From Streptomyces sp. NBC_01788 (GTDB lineage: Bacteria > Actinomycetota > Actinomycetes > Streptomycetales > Streptomycetaceae), in contig NZ_CP109090.1 in the NCBI RefSeq assembly GCF_035917575.1, positions 620,001-684,000 on the forward strand: a stretch of DNA of 64,000 nt. The letters are read 5' to 3'. Under the pieces are notes generated by a model. It saw only the letters and a program-made list of their open reading frames with translations. It had not been told where the DNA came from and searched no databases. Shown in pieces: positions 7,866 through 15,938 of the stretch. Numbering within the stretch: position 1 is the stretch's first letter; each line of letters begins with the position of its first letter. A program made the position numbers and the translations under genes.

Positions 7866-9655
7866 ACCCCCGTACCCCCGCCGCCGTGGGCCCCCACTAC
7901 AAGTGGGTCGCCCTGTCGAACACCACGCTCGGCGTGCTGATCGCCGCGATGGACGCCTCCATCGTGATCATCTCGCTGCCGACGATCTTCCGCGGCATCG
8001 GGCTCGACCCGCTCGCGCCCAGCAACATCAGCTATCTGCTGTGGATGATCCTGGGCTATCTGCTGGTCTCGGCGGTGCTCGTGGTCGTACTCGGCCGGCT
8101 CGGCGACATGTTCGGCCGGGTGCGCATCTACAACCTCGGGTTCCTGGTCTTCGCCTGCGCCTCCGTGGCGCTGTCCCTCGACCCGTTCAGAGGCGGAGCG
8201 GGCGCGCTGTGGCTGATCCTTTGGCGGGTGGTGCAGGCCTTCGGCGGCTCCATGCTCACCGCCAACTCGGCCGCCATCCTCACCGACGCCTTCCCCGCCC
8301 GGCAGCGCGGGACGGCCCTGGGCATCAACCAGATCACCGCGCTGGCCGGCCAGTTCCTCGGCCTGCTCGCGGGCGGGCTGCTCGCCACCGTCGACTGGCG
8401 TGCCGTGTTCTGGGTGAGCGTCCCGATCAGCGTGGCCGGCACCATCTGGTCGTACCTGAGCCTGCGGGAGACGGCGCCGGGGCGGCGCGGCCGCATGGAC
8501 TGGCCGGGCAACCTCACCTTCGCCGCGGGCGCCGGAATCCTGCTCGCCGCGATCACCTACGGCATCCAGCCCTACGGCGGGGACGCCACCGGCTGGGGCA
8601 ACCCCTGGGTGCTCGCCGGACTGGTGGGCGGCTGCTGCCTGCTGCTCCTGTTCTGCTTCGTCGAGACGCTCCCCCAAGCTCTCGGCGTCGCTCGAACAGG
8701 GGGGACCCCCATCGCCGAGCCCATGTTCCACCTCGCGTTGTTCCGGGTGCGGGCGTTCGCCGCGGGCAACGTGGCCGTCCTGCTGACCGCGATCGCGCGC
8801 GGCGGGCTCCAGTTCATGCTCATCATCTGGCTCCAGGGCATCTGGCTGCCCCTGCACGGCTACGACTTCGAGGACACCCCGCTGTGGGCGGGCATCTTCA
8901 TGCTCCCGCTGACGATGGGGTTCCTGCTCGCCGGTCCCGTCTCCGGCCATCTCTCCGACCGGTTCGGCGCCCGGCTGTTCTCCACGACCGGCCTGCTGCT
9001 GGTGGCGGGGTCCTTCATCGGCCTGCTGGCCCTGCCGGTGGACTTCGCCTACGGGCCGTTCGCGGCGCTGCTGCTGATCAGCGGGTTCGGCCAGGGCATG
9101 TTCTCGGCGCCCAACACCTCGTCGATCATGGGAAGCGTGCCTCCGGAGCACCGGGGTGTGGCCTCGGGCATGCGCTCCACCTTCCAGAACTCGGGCACCG
9201 CCCTGTCCATCGGCGTGTTCTTCTCACTGATGATCTCGGGGCTCGCGTCCTCCCTGCCGTCGGCGCTGAGCGACGGGCTGCGGGCGCACGGCGTGCCGGC
9301 GGCCACGGCACAGCACGCCGCCTCGCTGCCGCCGGTGAGCACGCTGTTCGCCACGTTCCTGGGCGACAACCCCGTACAGCACCTGCTGGGACCCAGCGGA
9401 ACGCTGGACCGGCTGTCCGGGGCGCAGCGGCAGGCGCTGACCGGGCACACGTTCTTCCCCGAGCTGGTCTCCGGGCCGTTCCACCACGGTCTGACCATCG
9501 TGTTCGGCGTGGCTGCCACGATGGCCCTGGTCTCCGCGGTCGCCTCGGCGCTGCGCGGCGGTCACCGGCTGCCCGTGGAGGGGGCCCGGCGGCCTGATCC
9601 GCTGTCCGGGAATACGCCCGCGGGACCCTCGCTCGACGAGCAGGGGTCCCGCTGA
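7862..9655 (+). CDS. DHA2-type MFS drug exporter
   Basis: The 597-aa major facilitator protein has about 14 membrane helices. TM1 carries the DHA2-type motif AAMDASIVIISLPTI, and loop 2-3 carries GRLGDMFGRVR (motif A). It starts at a GTG that overlaps the regulator's stop, so translation is coupled. A proton-driven exporter of a drug or metabolite is expected. Codons for LPQALGVARTGGTP (8669-8710) are a palindromic intergenic-type repeat inserted in frame within a loop. The C-terminal part has a long extracytoplasmic loop. Confidence 0.9.
   Translation: MNPRTPAAVGPHYKWVALSNTTLGVLIAAMDASIVIISLPTIFRGIGLDPLAPSNISYLLWMILGYLLVSAVLVVVLGRLGDMFGRVRIYNLGFLVFACASVALSLDPFRGGAGALWLILWRVVQAFGGSMLTANSAAILTDAFPARQRGTALGINQITALAGQFLGLLAGGLLATVDWRAVFWVSVPISVAGTIWSYLSLRETAPGRRGRMDWPGNLTFAAGAGILLAAITYGIQPYGGDATGWGNPWVLAGLVGGCCLLLLFCFVETLPQALGVARTGGTPIAEPMFHLALFRVRAFAAGNVAVLLTAIARGGLQFMLIIWLQGIWLPLHGYDFEDTPLWAGIFMLPLTMGFLLAGPVSGHLSDRFGARLFSTTGLLLVAGSFIGLLALPVDFAYGPFAALLLISGFGQGMFSAPNTSSIMGSVPPEHRGVASGMRSTFQNSGTALSIGVFFSLMISGLASSLPSALSDGLRAHGVPAATAQHAASLPPVSTLFATFLGDNPVQHLLGPSGTLDRLSGAQRQALTGHTFFPELVSGPFHHGLTIVFGVAATMALVSAVASALRGGHRLPVEGARRPDPLSGNTPAGPSLDEQGSR
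8669..8710. repeat. Palindromic repeat element inserted in frame in the MFS gene
   Basis: This 42-bp segment begins CTCCCCCAAGCTCT and ends AGGGGGGACCCCC. It is the same family as the two hairpin cores at 32371-32402 and 32460-32492, read in the opposite direction. Its length is a multiple of three, so the reading frame is kept and 14 residues are added. Such elements are normally intergenic in Streptomyces. Confidence 0.7.
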
Positions 9656-9748
9656 GGGCGTTCATGCCGTCCGGCGGCGCTCCCGGATTCGTCCGGGAAG
9701 GGATTCGTCCGAGGGCGCTCGGGTCGCCGTCCTCGCCGGGCCGGCGTG

Positions 9749-9922
9749 TCAGTCCTTGAAGACGTCCTTCGTCTTCTCCTTGGCCTGGCGGGCGTCGCCC
9801 TTGGCCTTCTCGGCCCGTCCCTCGGCGGTCATGCTCTCGTTGCCCACCGTGCGGCCGACCGTCTCCTTGGCCTTGCCCTTCATCTGTTCCTTCTTGGCCT
9901 TGCCCTTCTGGTCACCAGCCAC
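9749..9922 (-). CDS. CsbD-like small stress protein
   Basis: This 57-aa Lys/Glu/Ala-rich protein starts at a GTG (V-A-G-D-Q-K-G-K-A-K). It carries the CsbD pattern KGKAKETVGRTVGNE followed by AEGRAEKAKGDARQAKEKTKD. Members are sigma-B-type general stress proteins with unknown biochemical function. The predicted structure is two amphipathic helices and a strongly charged surface. GGGAG occurs about ten bases upstream. It lies between two exporter genes. Confidence 0.8.
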   Translation of the reverse strand: MAGDQKGKAKKEQMKGKAKETVGRTVGNESMTAEGRAEKAKGDARQAKEKTKDVFKD

Positions 9923-10032
9923 AGTCGCTCACTCCCAGCGGAATCGGTGTCGGTGTCACCGTGCGGGTGCTCGGCGAGGCGGCGGTCAAACCTCCCGATC
10001 ACGCCGGCGATCACGACGAGTGACCGGCGTCG

Positions 10033-11532
10033 TCAGCCGTGGCCCGCACCGGTGTGCTCGGCGCTGACCTGGCGCGGACCGCGCCGGCCGCGGGGGTGCC
10101 GGTAGCGGCGGAAGTCGAGGACGGCGAGCGCCAGAGCCCCCAGCAGGGCCACCAGGCCGCAGCCGACGGCGAAGGCCACGGCCGCGCGGTAGTCCTTCCC
10201 GTTCTCCGCGAGCACCATGTAGAACAGGCCCGGCAGGGCGGCCGTGCCCACCGCTCCCCCGAGCCGCTGTCCGGTCTGCAGGGCGCCGCCCGCGGCCCCG
10301 GCCATCCGCACCGGTACGTCACTCAACGCCATCGTCACGTTCGGGGAGATGACGCAGCCGCTGCCCACGCCGCCCACGAACAGGGCGGGCGCGGCCCACC
10401 ACGCCATGACGTCCGGCGGAGCCGACCGCAGGATCAGCGCGGTGGCCGCGAGCCCGAGGACGACCGTGACCAGCCCCCAGACGGTCAGCAGCCGTCCGAA
10501 CCGCTCCACCAGCCGGCCCGCGACCACCGCGGCGGCCGCCGATCCGATCGCGAACGGGGTCACCGCGAGACCCGAGGCCAGTGGCGTGTAACCGAGGCCG
10601 TCCTGGAAGAACAGGGCGAACACCAGCCACACCCCGCTGAACCCCACGAAGTACAGCGTGCCCAGCGCGGTGCCGGCCGCGTAGCCGCGGGTGCAGGTCA
10701 GGAGCCGTGGATCCAGCAGCGGCCCGCCGTCGCGCGCCGCGACCCGCCGCTCCCAGCGGGCGAAGGCCACCAGGAGCACCAGGCCCACCACGAACAGCCA
10801 CCACAGGCGGCGCACTCCCCCGCTGTCGGCGAACACGAGGGGCAGCATCAGGCCCAGCACCCCGGCGCCCAGCAGGATCACGCCGGGCAGGTCCAGGTGT
10901 TCCCGGCGGCCCCGCGCCACGCGGGGCAGCAGGCGGAGGCCGAGCAGCAGCGCGAGCGCCCCGATCGGCACGTTGACGTAGAAGATCCAGCGCCAGCCCT
11001 GGGTGCCGTGGGCCAGCGCCAGGATCAGGCCTCCGGTGACGGGGCCCACCGCGCTGGAGATGCCCACCGTGGCGCCGAGGAGTCCGAACGCGCGGCCGCG
11101 TTCGGCACCACGGAACATCTGCTGGATCAGCGCCGAGTTCTGCGGGGCGAGGCAGCCCGCGCAGGCGCCCTGCGCGATCCGGGCCACGACGAGCCAGGTG
11201 ATCGTGGGCGCGGCGCCCGCTCCGGCGCTGCAGATCACGAAGCCGGCCAGGGCCCACAGGAAGATCCTGCGCCGTCCCACCGCGTCGCCCAGCCGGCCCG
11301 CCGGGACCAGGGCGAGGGCGAACGACAGGGCGTAGCCGGAGACGACCCACTGCACGGAGGCCGGTGAGGCCGTCAGGTCCCGCTGCATCGACGGCAGCGC
11401 CACGGCCACGATCGTCACATCGAGCAGGCTCATGAACCCGGTGGCGAGCGTGACCCACAGGGCCTTCCAGCGCCTCGGGTCGCGTCCGGCCGTATCGTCG
11501 GCGCGCGCGCCCGCCCGCGCGTCCCTGTTCAC
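10033..11532 (-). CDS. DHA2/EmrB-type MFS exporter
   Basis: The 499-aa protein has 14 predicted membrane helices. It shows the EmrB/QacA-type start ATGFMSLLDVTIVAVALP, motif C-like GPVTGG and motif A GRLGDAVGRRR, as expected for a proton-coupled multidrug exporter. The start is a GTG overlapping the stop of a six-codon leader frame. The same strand stays open far upstream only because of 30-bp repeats there. No regulator is adjacent, so control may act through the leader or the repeats. Confidence 0.88.
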   Translation of the reverse strand: MNRDARAGARADDTAGRDPRRWKALWVTLATGFMSLLDVTIVAVALPSMQRDLTASPASVQWVVSGYALSFALALVPAGRLGDAVGRRRIFLWALAGFVICSAGAGAAPTITWLVVARIAQGACAGCLAPQNSALIQQMFRGAERGRAFGLLGATVGISSAVGPVTGGLILALAHGTQGWRWIFYVNVPIGALALLLGLRLLPRVARGRREHLDLPGVILLGAGVLGLMLPLVFADSGGVRRLWWLFVVGLVLLVAFARWERRVAARDGGPLLDPRLLTCTRGYAAGTALGTLYFVGFSGVWLVFALFFQDGLGYTPLASGLAVTPFAIGSAAAAVVAGRLVERFGRLLTVWGLVTVVLGLAATALILRSAPPDVMAWWAAPALFVGGVGSGCVISPNVTMALSDVPVRMAGAAGGALQTGQRLGGAVGTAALPGLFYMVLAENGKDYRAAVAFAVGCGLVALLGALALAVLDFRRYRHPRGRRGPRQVSAEHTGAGHG

Positions 11533-11549
11533 GAAGGCTCCTCGTTCAC
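11529..11549 (-). other. Six-codon leader ORF from a tandem duplication of the RBS and start
   Basis: A 17-bp tandem duplication repeats AGGAGCCTTCGTGAAC. The upstream copy gives GTG-started V-N-E-E-P-S and stop. That stop (TGA) overlaps the exporter's GTG by four bases, and the leader codons themselves include the exporter's ribosome binding site. Translation of the leader would therefore feed directly into the exporter. Confidence 0.5.
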
Positions 11550-11587
11550 GAAGGCTCCTTCCGGTTGCCGCCGAAGCACGCGCCAAC

Positions 11588-11925
11588 GGTCGATGTCGGC
11601 ACGCGCCCCGCCTCGACGGTCGTCTTGCGCACGTGCCCGCACGCGCGCAAGCCCGGCGGTCAATATCCGCACCGTCCCGGCCCAGCGGGCCATATCCACG
11701 CGCACCCGGGACCGACGGTCGAATTGCACGCACGTACCCGCACGGCGGGCCACATCCGCGCCCGCCCGCGACCGGCGGACGGTATCCACACGCGTACCCG
11801 CCCGGCGAACGACAACCGCGCCTGCCTGCGGACCGACCGTCGACATCCACACGCGCACCCGCCCGGGAGGGCGACGTCCGCGCGTGCCGCCGTCCGGCGG
11901 GCGAATCGCCCGTGCCACGGTCGCG
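11588..11925. repeat. About eleven degenerate 30-bp tandem repeats
   Basis: Successive units of about 30 bp follow the pattern GGxCGAxATCC(A/G)CxCGCG followed by xACCCGCCCGGC. Clear copies begin near 11677, 11737, 11767, 11829 and 11868. Because 30 is divisible by three, all frames stay open, which creates long spurious ORFs. The block fills most of the 458-bp gap (11533-11990) between the CHAD gene and the MFS gene, and no gene is supported there. Confidence 0.7.
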
Positions 11926-11990
11926 TTCCCCGCCTCTCACCGTCGACACCCTCCCGCGCCACCCCGCCACCGACGCGCGGCGAAGGTGGG

Positions 11991-13016
11991 TCAGCCGCCG
12001 CGTTTACGGCGCGGGCCCGGCTGCGAGGGGCGGCCCCACATCCGCGACAGTTCCTGTTCGCGCACCCCGGCCGCCGCCCGTTCCTGGCCGTGCAGCACTC
12101 CCCAGGTGAAGCCGGGCTCGCCGGCCGCGTGGGCCGCGACGGCCAGACGACGCAGGGCGTCCCTGGCCACCACCGCGTCGTGTTGGTCGCCCCCGGCCTT
12201 CTTCACGGCCTTGGCCCGTCGGCGCAGGCGCCCGGCGGCCTTGCCCAGGGCCGGGCGGGCCGCCTCGGCCGCGTAGCGGACTCGCTTGGCCGCCTTGCGG
12301 GCGTGGTGGATCGCCGCGTCGCGTTCGGCGCCGGGTGGCAGGCTGAGCGCGCGTTCCATACGGCGGTGCAGGCGGCCGTCCTCCTTCCGCAGGGCCTGGG
12401 CCATGACCTTGCGGGGTTTGCCCGCGGCGGCCTCGGCTCGCAGCGGCGGTTCGGCGACCAGCCCGTGCAGCGAGTCGAGCAGGGTCCGGTAGCGGGGCGA
12501 GGCCAGCGCTTCGAGTGTGCGGCGGCGTGCCTGCGCCCGACGTGTCACGTCCCACGCGCGCAGTCGCGCGGTGACCGGGCCGAGGACCAGTTCGCCGGGC
12601 AGTTCCCCCACGGCCGCGGTCAGCCGCTCGGCGAGCACCTCGTGATCGCGTTCCGCCCCCAGCTCGCCGCCCAGCCACCTCAGGTCAGCGCGGACGGGGT
12701 CGGTGACCGAGCGGTCCAGGACGGAACGCCAGGTGCGCAGGCAGCCGCGCAGCCGGCGGCAGGCGACCCGCATCCGGTGCACCGCGTCGGGCCTGCCGCA
12801 CCGTACCGCGGGGTCCAGGTCGGTCAGGGTCGCGACCAGGCCGCGCACGTACGCGAGGACGTGCTCGCCGGTCGAACCCGGCGCGGGGTCCGGTCGAGGA
12901 TCCGGGGAGAAGTCCGGGGGCGAGCCCGTCCCGGTCAGGGCCCGGGCCACCTCGGACTGGGTCCCGGTCCGGCCGGCGCCCTTGTCGCGCAGCGCCTTCT
13001 CCTTCGACTGGGCCAT
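11991..13016 (-). CDS. CHAD-domain protein
   Basis: The 341-aa protein consists mainly of a CHAD domain (about residues 55-310). It contains conserved His and basic residues on helices (VHRMRVACRRLRGCLRTW, HHARKAAKRVRYAAEA and DQHDAVVARDALRR). CHAD domains bind inorganic polyphosphate, and the dense Arg/Lys pattern fits this. No CYTH/triphosphatase domain is fused, unlike many relatives. The ATG has no strong ribosome binding site, so the exact start is uncertain. It diverges from a sigma factor gene. Confidence 0.85.
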   Translation of the reverse strand: MAQSKEKALRDKGAGRTGTQSEVARALTGTGSPPDFSPDPRPDPAPGSTGEHVLAYVRGLVATLTDLDPAVRCGRPDAVHRMRVACRRLRGCLRTWRSVLDRSVTDPVRADLRWLGGELGAERDHEVLAERLTAAVGELPGELVLGPVTARLRAWDVTRRAQARRRTLEALASPRYRTLLDSLHGLVAEPPLRAEAAAGKPRKVMAQALRKEDGRLHRRMERALSLPPGAERDAAIHHARKAAKRVRYAAEAARPALGKAAGRLRRRAKAVKKAGGDQHDAVVARDALRRLAVAAHAAGEPGFTWGVLHGQERAAAGVREQELSRMWGRPSQPGPRRKRGG

Positions 13017-13347
13017 ACAGTGCCCGTTGACGCGATCCGCGGGATCAAACCCGTGGCCCGCCCGCGCGGCTCGGCCTTCAGGACCGGCTGGTCCACTGCC
13101 CCCCGCGGGCAGCACGCGCGCGTCGTGCTCCACGGCGACCGTCCCACGGTCGGCTGACGCCTCGCAGAGAGCCGGTTCGGCGCCCTTCGCCCCGCCCCTC
13201 CCACCCCGGCTCGACGGGCGCGTCGGGGTAAGAAGGGGAAATATTGAGTGTGAGGTTTGCGTACCGGGGTAGACGCTGCGGGGTCCGCCTTGATCAACAA
13301 GACGGACGCGTACCGAAGGTGTTCCGGCTGAGAGGGAGGGCCGCACG
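13017..13347. other. Intergenic region between the CHAD and sigma factor genes
   Basis: This 331-bp divergent promoter region has an AT-richer centre around 13228-13260. It holds the candidate SigB-type promoter at 13248-13272 and a GAGGGAGG ribosome binding site before the sigma gene. No gene is visible in it. Confidence 0.6.
13248..13272 (+). promoter_or_regulatory. Candidate SigB-type promoter for the sigma factor gene
   Basis: GTGT and GGGTAG are separated by 15 bases, close to the Streptomyces SigB-class pattern GNNT-N14-16-GGGTAC/T. It lies about 75 bp before the sigma start. Autoregulation is common for this class. One base of the -10 differs from consensus. Confidence 0.35.
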
Positions 13348-14193
13348 ATGGCGGTGACCACAGAGGCGAAGGCGACTCGGGCTCGTACGAAGCTGCCGGA
13401 GGTGGCCGACCCCTCAAAGGTCGCGCCCACCGACGCGCGAGCCCTGTCACGGCTGTTCTTCGAACGGCTGACGACGCTGGAGGAGGGCACACCCGAGCAC
13501 CAGTACGCGCGCAACACGCTGATCGAGATGAACATGTCCCTGGTCCGCTACGCGGCCGGCCGCTTCCGCAGCCGGGGCCCGCAGGAGATGGAGGACATCG
13601 TCCAGGTCGGCATGATCGGTCTGATCAAGGCGATCGACCGGTTCGAACTGGCCCGCGAGGTGGAGTTCACGTCCTTCGCCGTGCCGTACATCGTCGGTGA
13701 GATCAAGCGCTTCTTCCGCGACACCTCCTGGGCCGTGCACGTCCCGCGCCGGTTGCAGGAGGCCCGCGTCGAGCTGGCCAAGGCGACCGAGGAGCTCGGC
13801 AGCCGGCTGGGCCGCAAGCCCACGACCACCGAGCTCGCGGAGCTGATGAACCTGCCCGAGCAGGAGGTCGTCGACGCGATGGTGGCGTCCAACGGCTACA
13901 CCTCCGCCTCCCTGGACGCCGCCGTCAGCGGCAGCGAGGAGGGCGAGAACGTCCTCGCCGACTTCATCGGCGCCGAGGACACCGGCATGGAGCTCGTGGA
14001 GGATCTCCACAGCCTGGCTCCGCTGCTCGCCGAACTCGACGAGCGGGACCGGCTGATCATCCACATGCGGTTCGTCGAGGAACTCACCCAGGCACAGATC
14101 GGGGAGCGTCTGGGCATCTCCCAGATGCATGTCTCCCGCCTGCTCAACCGGCTGCTGGGGCGGCTGCGGCAGGGGCTGCTGAGCACCCGCTGA
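13348..14193 (+). CDS. SigB/SigF/SigG-type RNA polymerase sigma factor
   Basis: This 281-aa sigma-70 group 3 protein has region 2 (MNMSLVRYAAGRFRSRG, EDIVQVGMIGLIKAIDRF), region 3 (VPRRLQEARVELAKATEELG) and region 4 (ERDRLIIHMRFVEELTQAQI followed by GISQMHVSRLL). It lacks region 1.1. This class answers osmotic or oxidative stress or drives differentiation, and is held by HATPase anti-sigma factors and released by STAS antagonists. No anti-sigma gene adjoins it. Its 34-residue N-terminal tail resembles other Streptomyces SigB paralogues. Confidence 0.92.
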   Translation: MAVTTEAKATRARTKLPEVADPSKVAPTDARALSRLFFERLTTLEEGTPEHQYARNTLIEMNMSLVRYAAGRFRSRGPQEMEDIVQVGMIGLIKAIDRFELAREVEFTSFAVPYIVGEIKRFFRDTSWAVHVPRRLQEARVELAKATEELGSRLGRKPTTTELAELMNLPEQEVVDAMVASNGYTSASLDAAVSGSEEGENVLADFIGAEDTGMELVEDLHSLAPLLAELDERDRLIIHMRFVEELTQAQIGERLGISQMHVSRLLNRLLGRLRQGLLSTR

Positions 14194-14198
14194 GCAAC

Positions 14199-14220
14199 GG
14201 CCCCCCTTCGGGGGGGGTCC
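14199..14220. terminator. Bidirectional hairpin between sigma factor and crtU genes
   Basis: CCCCCC-TTC-GGGGGG with flanking GG and CC forms a very stable hairpin in the 28-bp gap between two convergent stop codons. Confidence 0.7.
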
Positions 14221-14221
14221 T

Positions 14222-15880
14222 TCACACCCTGTGCGCCAGCCGGGCGAGCCCGCGCAGCACGCGGCTGCGCCCCTGGTCCGGCACCGTCCACAGCGTCTGC
14301 CCGCGCACCCCCCAGCGCTCCAGCAGGGCGTTGGCGGCCAGGAAGCCGCTGGTGGCGGCCCGTTCCATGAGCGCGACCGGCAGATCCGTACGAACTGTGT
14401 CGCCGGCGAGCACCAGGTACGGGTCGGCCGTGCGCACGGTGGGCCGGTCACGGTATCCGCCCACCGGGAACAGCGGGCAGTCCGCCCGCCACTCGTGCCG
14501 TTCGTCCACGACGCGCGCAGCGCGCGTCTCGGGGTACACCTGGCGCAACTGCCGTACGAGACGCTCCCGTTGGATGTCCGGGTCGGCGTCCTCGGGCAAG
14601 GCGTAGGCGTGCAGTTCGACCACGGATCCGCCGGTGCGCGCGGCCCAGCGGGCGGCCTCGCCCTCCCAGCGCTCCAGCACACTGACATTGTCGAGCGTGC
14701 CGTATCCGCTCGTACCCAGGAAGCCCGGACGGTCGCGGGCCACCGGGCGGTCCAGCCAGAGGCGGGAGACCAGGAAGGGCGGCGCGGTGCTCAGGCGGCC
14801 GATTCCCGCGCGCCACGCGGGGTCGCCGAGCCGCGCGGAGTCCGCCACCAGGCGCCGCAGCCCCGCGACGTCGAGGGCCAGCACCACGGCGTCGTGGTGG
14901 CGCGGCCCGTCCGGCAGGGTCACTGTGAATCCGCCGTGCGGAGCCGGTACGACGCTGTGCACGGGTGCCGACGTGCGCAGTTCGGCGCCGTGCAGCCGCA
15001 GGTAGCGGGCCAGGGGGTCCCACAGTGCTGCCGGAAACGGCTCGGCCGGGACGTCGAAGAGGAGTCCCTCCGCGGATCCCAGGAAGTAGATGTGGAACAT
15101 GAGGACCATCTCGGCGGCCGACAGCTTTCGCGGGTCGGCGAAGAAGCTCCGGGAGAAGACCTCGAAGGCGAGGTGACGCGCGGCCTCGGGGAAGCGGATC
15201 GACTCCAGGAGGTCGTGGGCGCTGACGTGGTCGAGGTGGTCGTACACGTCGGGTACGCGCACGTCGAGCAGTGGCAGCGCGGCGGCCGGGCGCATCCGGG
15301 TCAGGTCGCGCGGCGGGAAGGACGGGCTCAGGGCCGCGAAGCCGAGGGCGCTCCAGGGCGGGGTCCGCGGCACGTGCCGGAAGCCGTCGCGCATCCCGGA
15401 CCGGTGCCACAGGGGGTAGTCCGGCAGGCCGTTCAGCCGTTCCAGACCCGGATCGGTCCGGCGCAGCAGCCCGCGCAGGTTGTAGTACTGGCGGAAGAAG
15501 GCGTGGAACCCCCTGCCCATCGTCACGGTCGTACCGTCCCGCAGCGTGGTGGGCCACCCCGCGAGGCGTCCGCCGAGGACCGGTTCGCGCTCGTACAGGG
15601 TGACCCGCACTCCGCGCTCCGCCAGCGCGGTCGCCGCGGCCAGGCCGGCGACACCGCCCCCGACGACAGCCGTCGCGGGGGCCGGCCCGGTGATCTGCGG
15701 CGCGCCCGGGGCCGGCAGCAGTACCCGGGCGCGCCGGTCCCGGCCACGGCGGGCACGGACCGTCCGCCTCCGCCGCGAGGCCGGCGCGCGGCCGCCGGGG
15801 ACATCTTCCGCGGCGCGCGGGCCGCAACCACCGGGGGCGTCGATCGCAGTGGTCGGGGCGGGGTCGTGCGGCGCGGGCAT
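14222..15880 (-). CDS. crtU: CrtU-type carotene desaturase/methyltransferase (isorenieratene synthase)
   Basis: The 552-aa FAD protein has a Rossmann motif AVVGGGVAGLAAATALAERG near residue 75, a GMGFHxFF-like TMGRGFHAFFRQYYNLR segment, and a C-terminal FAD motif (YLVLAGDTVRTDLPVALMERA). These fit the CrtU family, which converts the beta-ionone rings of beta-carotene into aromatic phi rings, giving isorenieratene. The 70-residue basic N-terminal extension is unusual. GGAG lies 5 bases before the ATG. It sits 58 bp downstream of crtY in one operon. Confidence 0.85.
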   Translation of the reverse strand: MPAPHDPAPTTAIDAPGGCGPRAAEDVPGGRAPASRRRRTVRARRGRDRRARVLLPAPGAPQITGPAPATAVVGGGVAGLAAATALAERGVRVTLYEREPVLGGRLAGWPTTLRDGTTVTMGRGFHAFFRQYYNLRGLLRRTDPGLERLNGLPDYPLWHRSGMRDGFRHVPRTPPWSALGFAALSPSFPPRDLTRMRPAAALPLLDVRVPDVYDHLDHVSAHDLLESIRFPEAARHLAFEVFSRSFFADPRKLSAAEMVLMFHIYFLGSAEGLLFDVPAEPFPAALWDPLARYLRLHGAELRTSAPVHSVVPAPHGGFTVTLPDGPRHHDAVVLALDVAGLRRLVADSARLGDPAWRAGIGRLSTAPPFLVSRLWLDRPVARDRPGFLGTSGYGTLDNVSVLERWEGEAARWAARTGGSVVELHAYALPEDADPDIQRERLVRQLRQVYPETRAARVVDERHEWRADCPLFPVGGYRDRPTVRTADPYLVLAGDTVRTDLPVALMERAATSGFLAANALLERWGVRGQTLWTVPDQGRSRVLRGLARLAHRV

Positions 15881-15938
15881 GCGGTCTCCGTGGGTCGTGG
15901 GGTACGGCGCGGGGAGGTGTCGCGCACGGCGAAGGCGG

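Noticed and set aside
11588..11925. Possible CRISPR array
   Set aside because: The 30-bp units are directly adjacent without spacers, are degenerate, and no cas genes are nearby.
11533..11970. N-terminal extension of the MFS gene with Gly/Arg-rich repeats
   Set aside because: The frame stays open only because the 30-bp repeats have a period divisible by three. A GTG with a good ribosome binding site follows, and relatives start at the first membrane helix.
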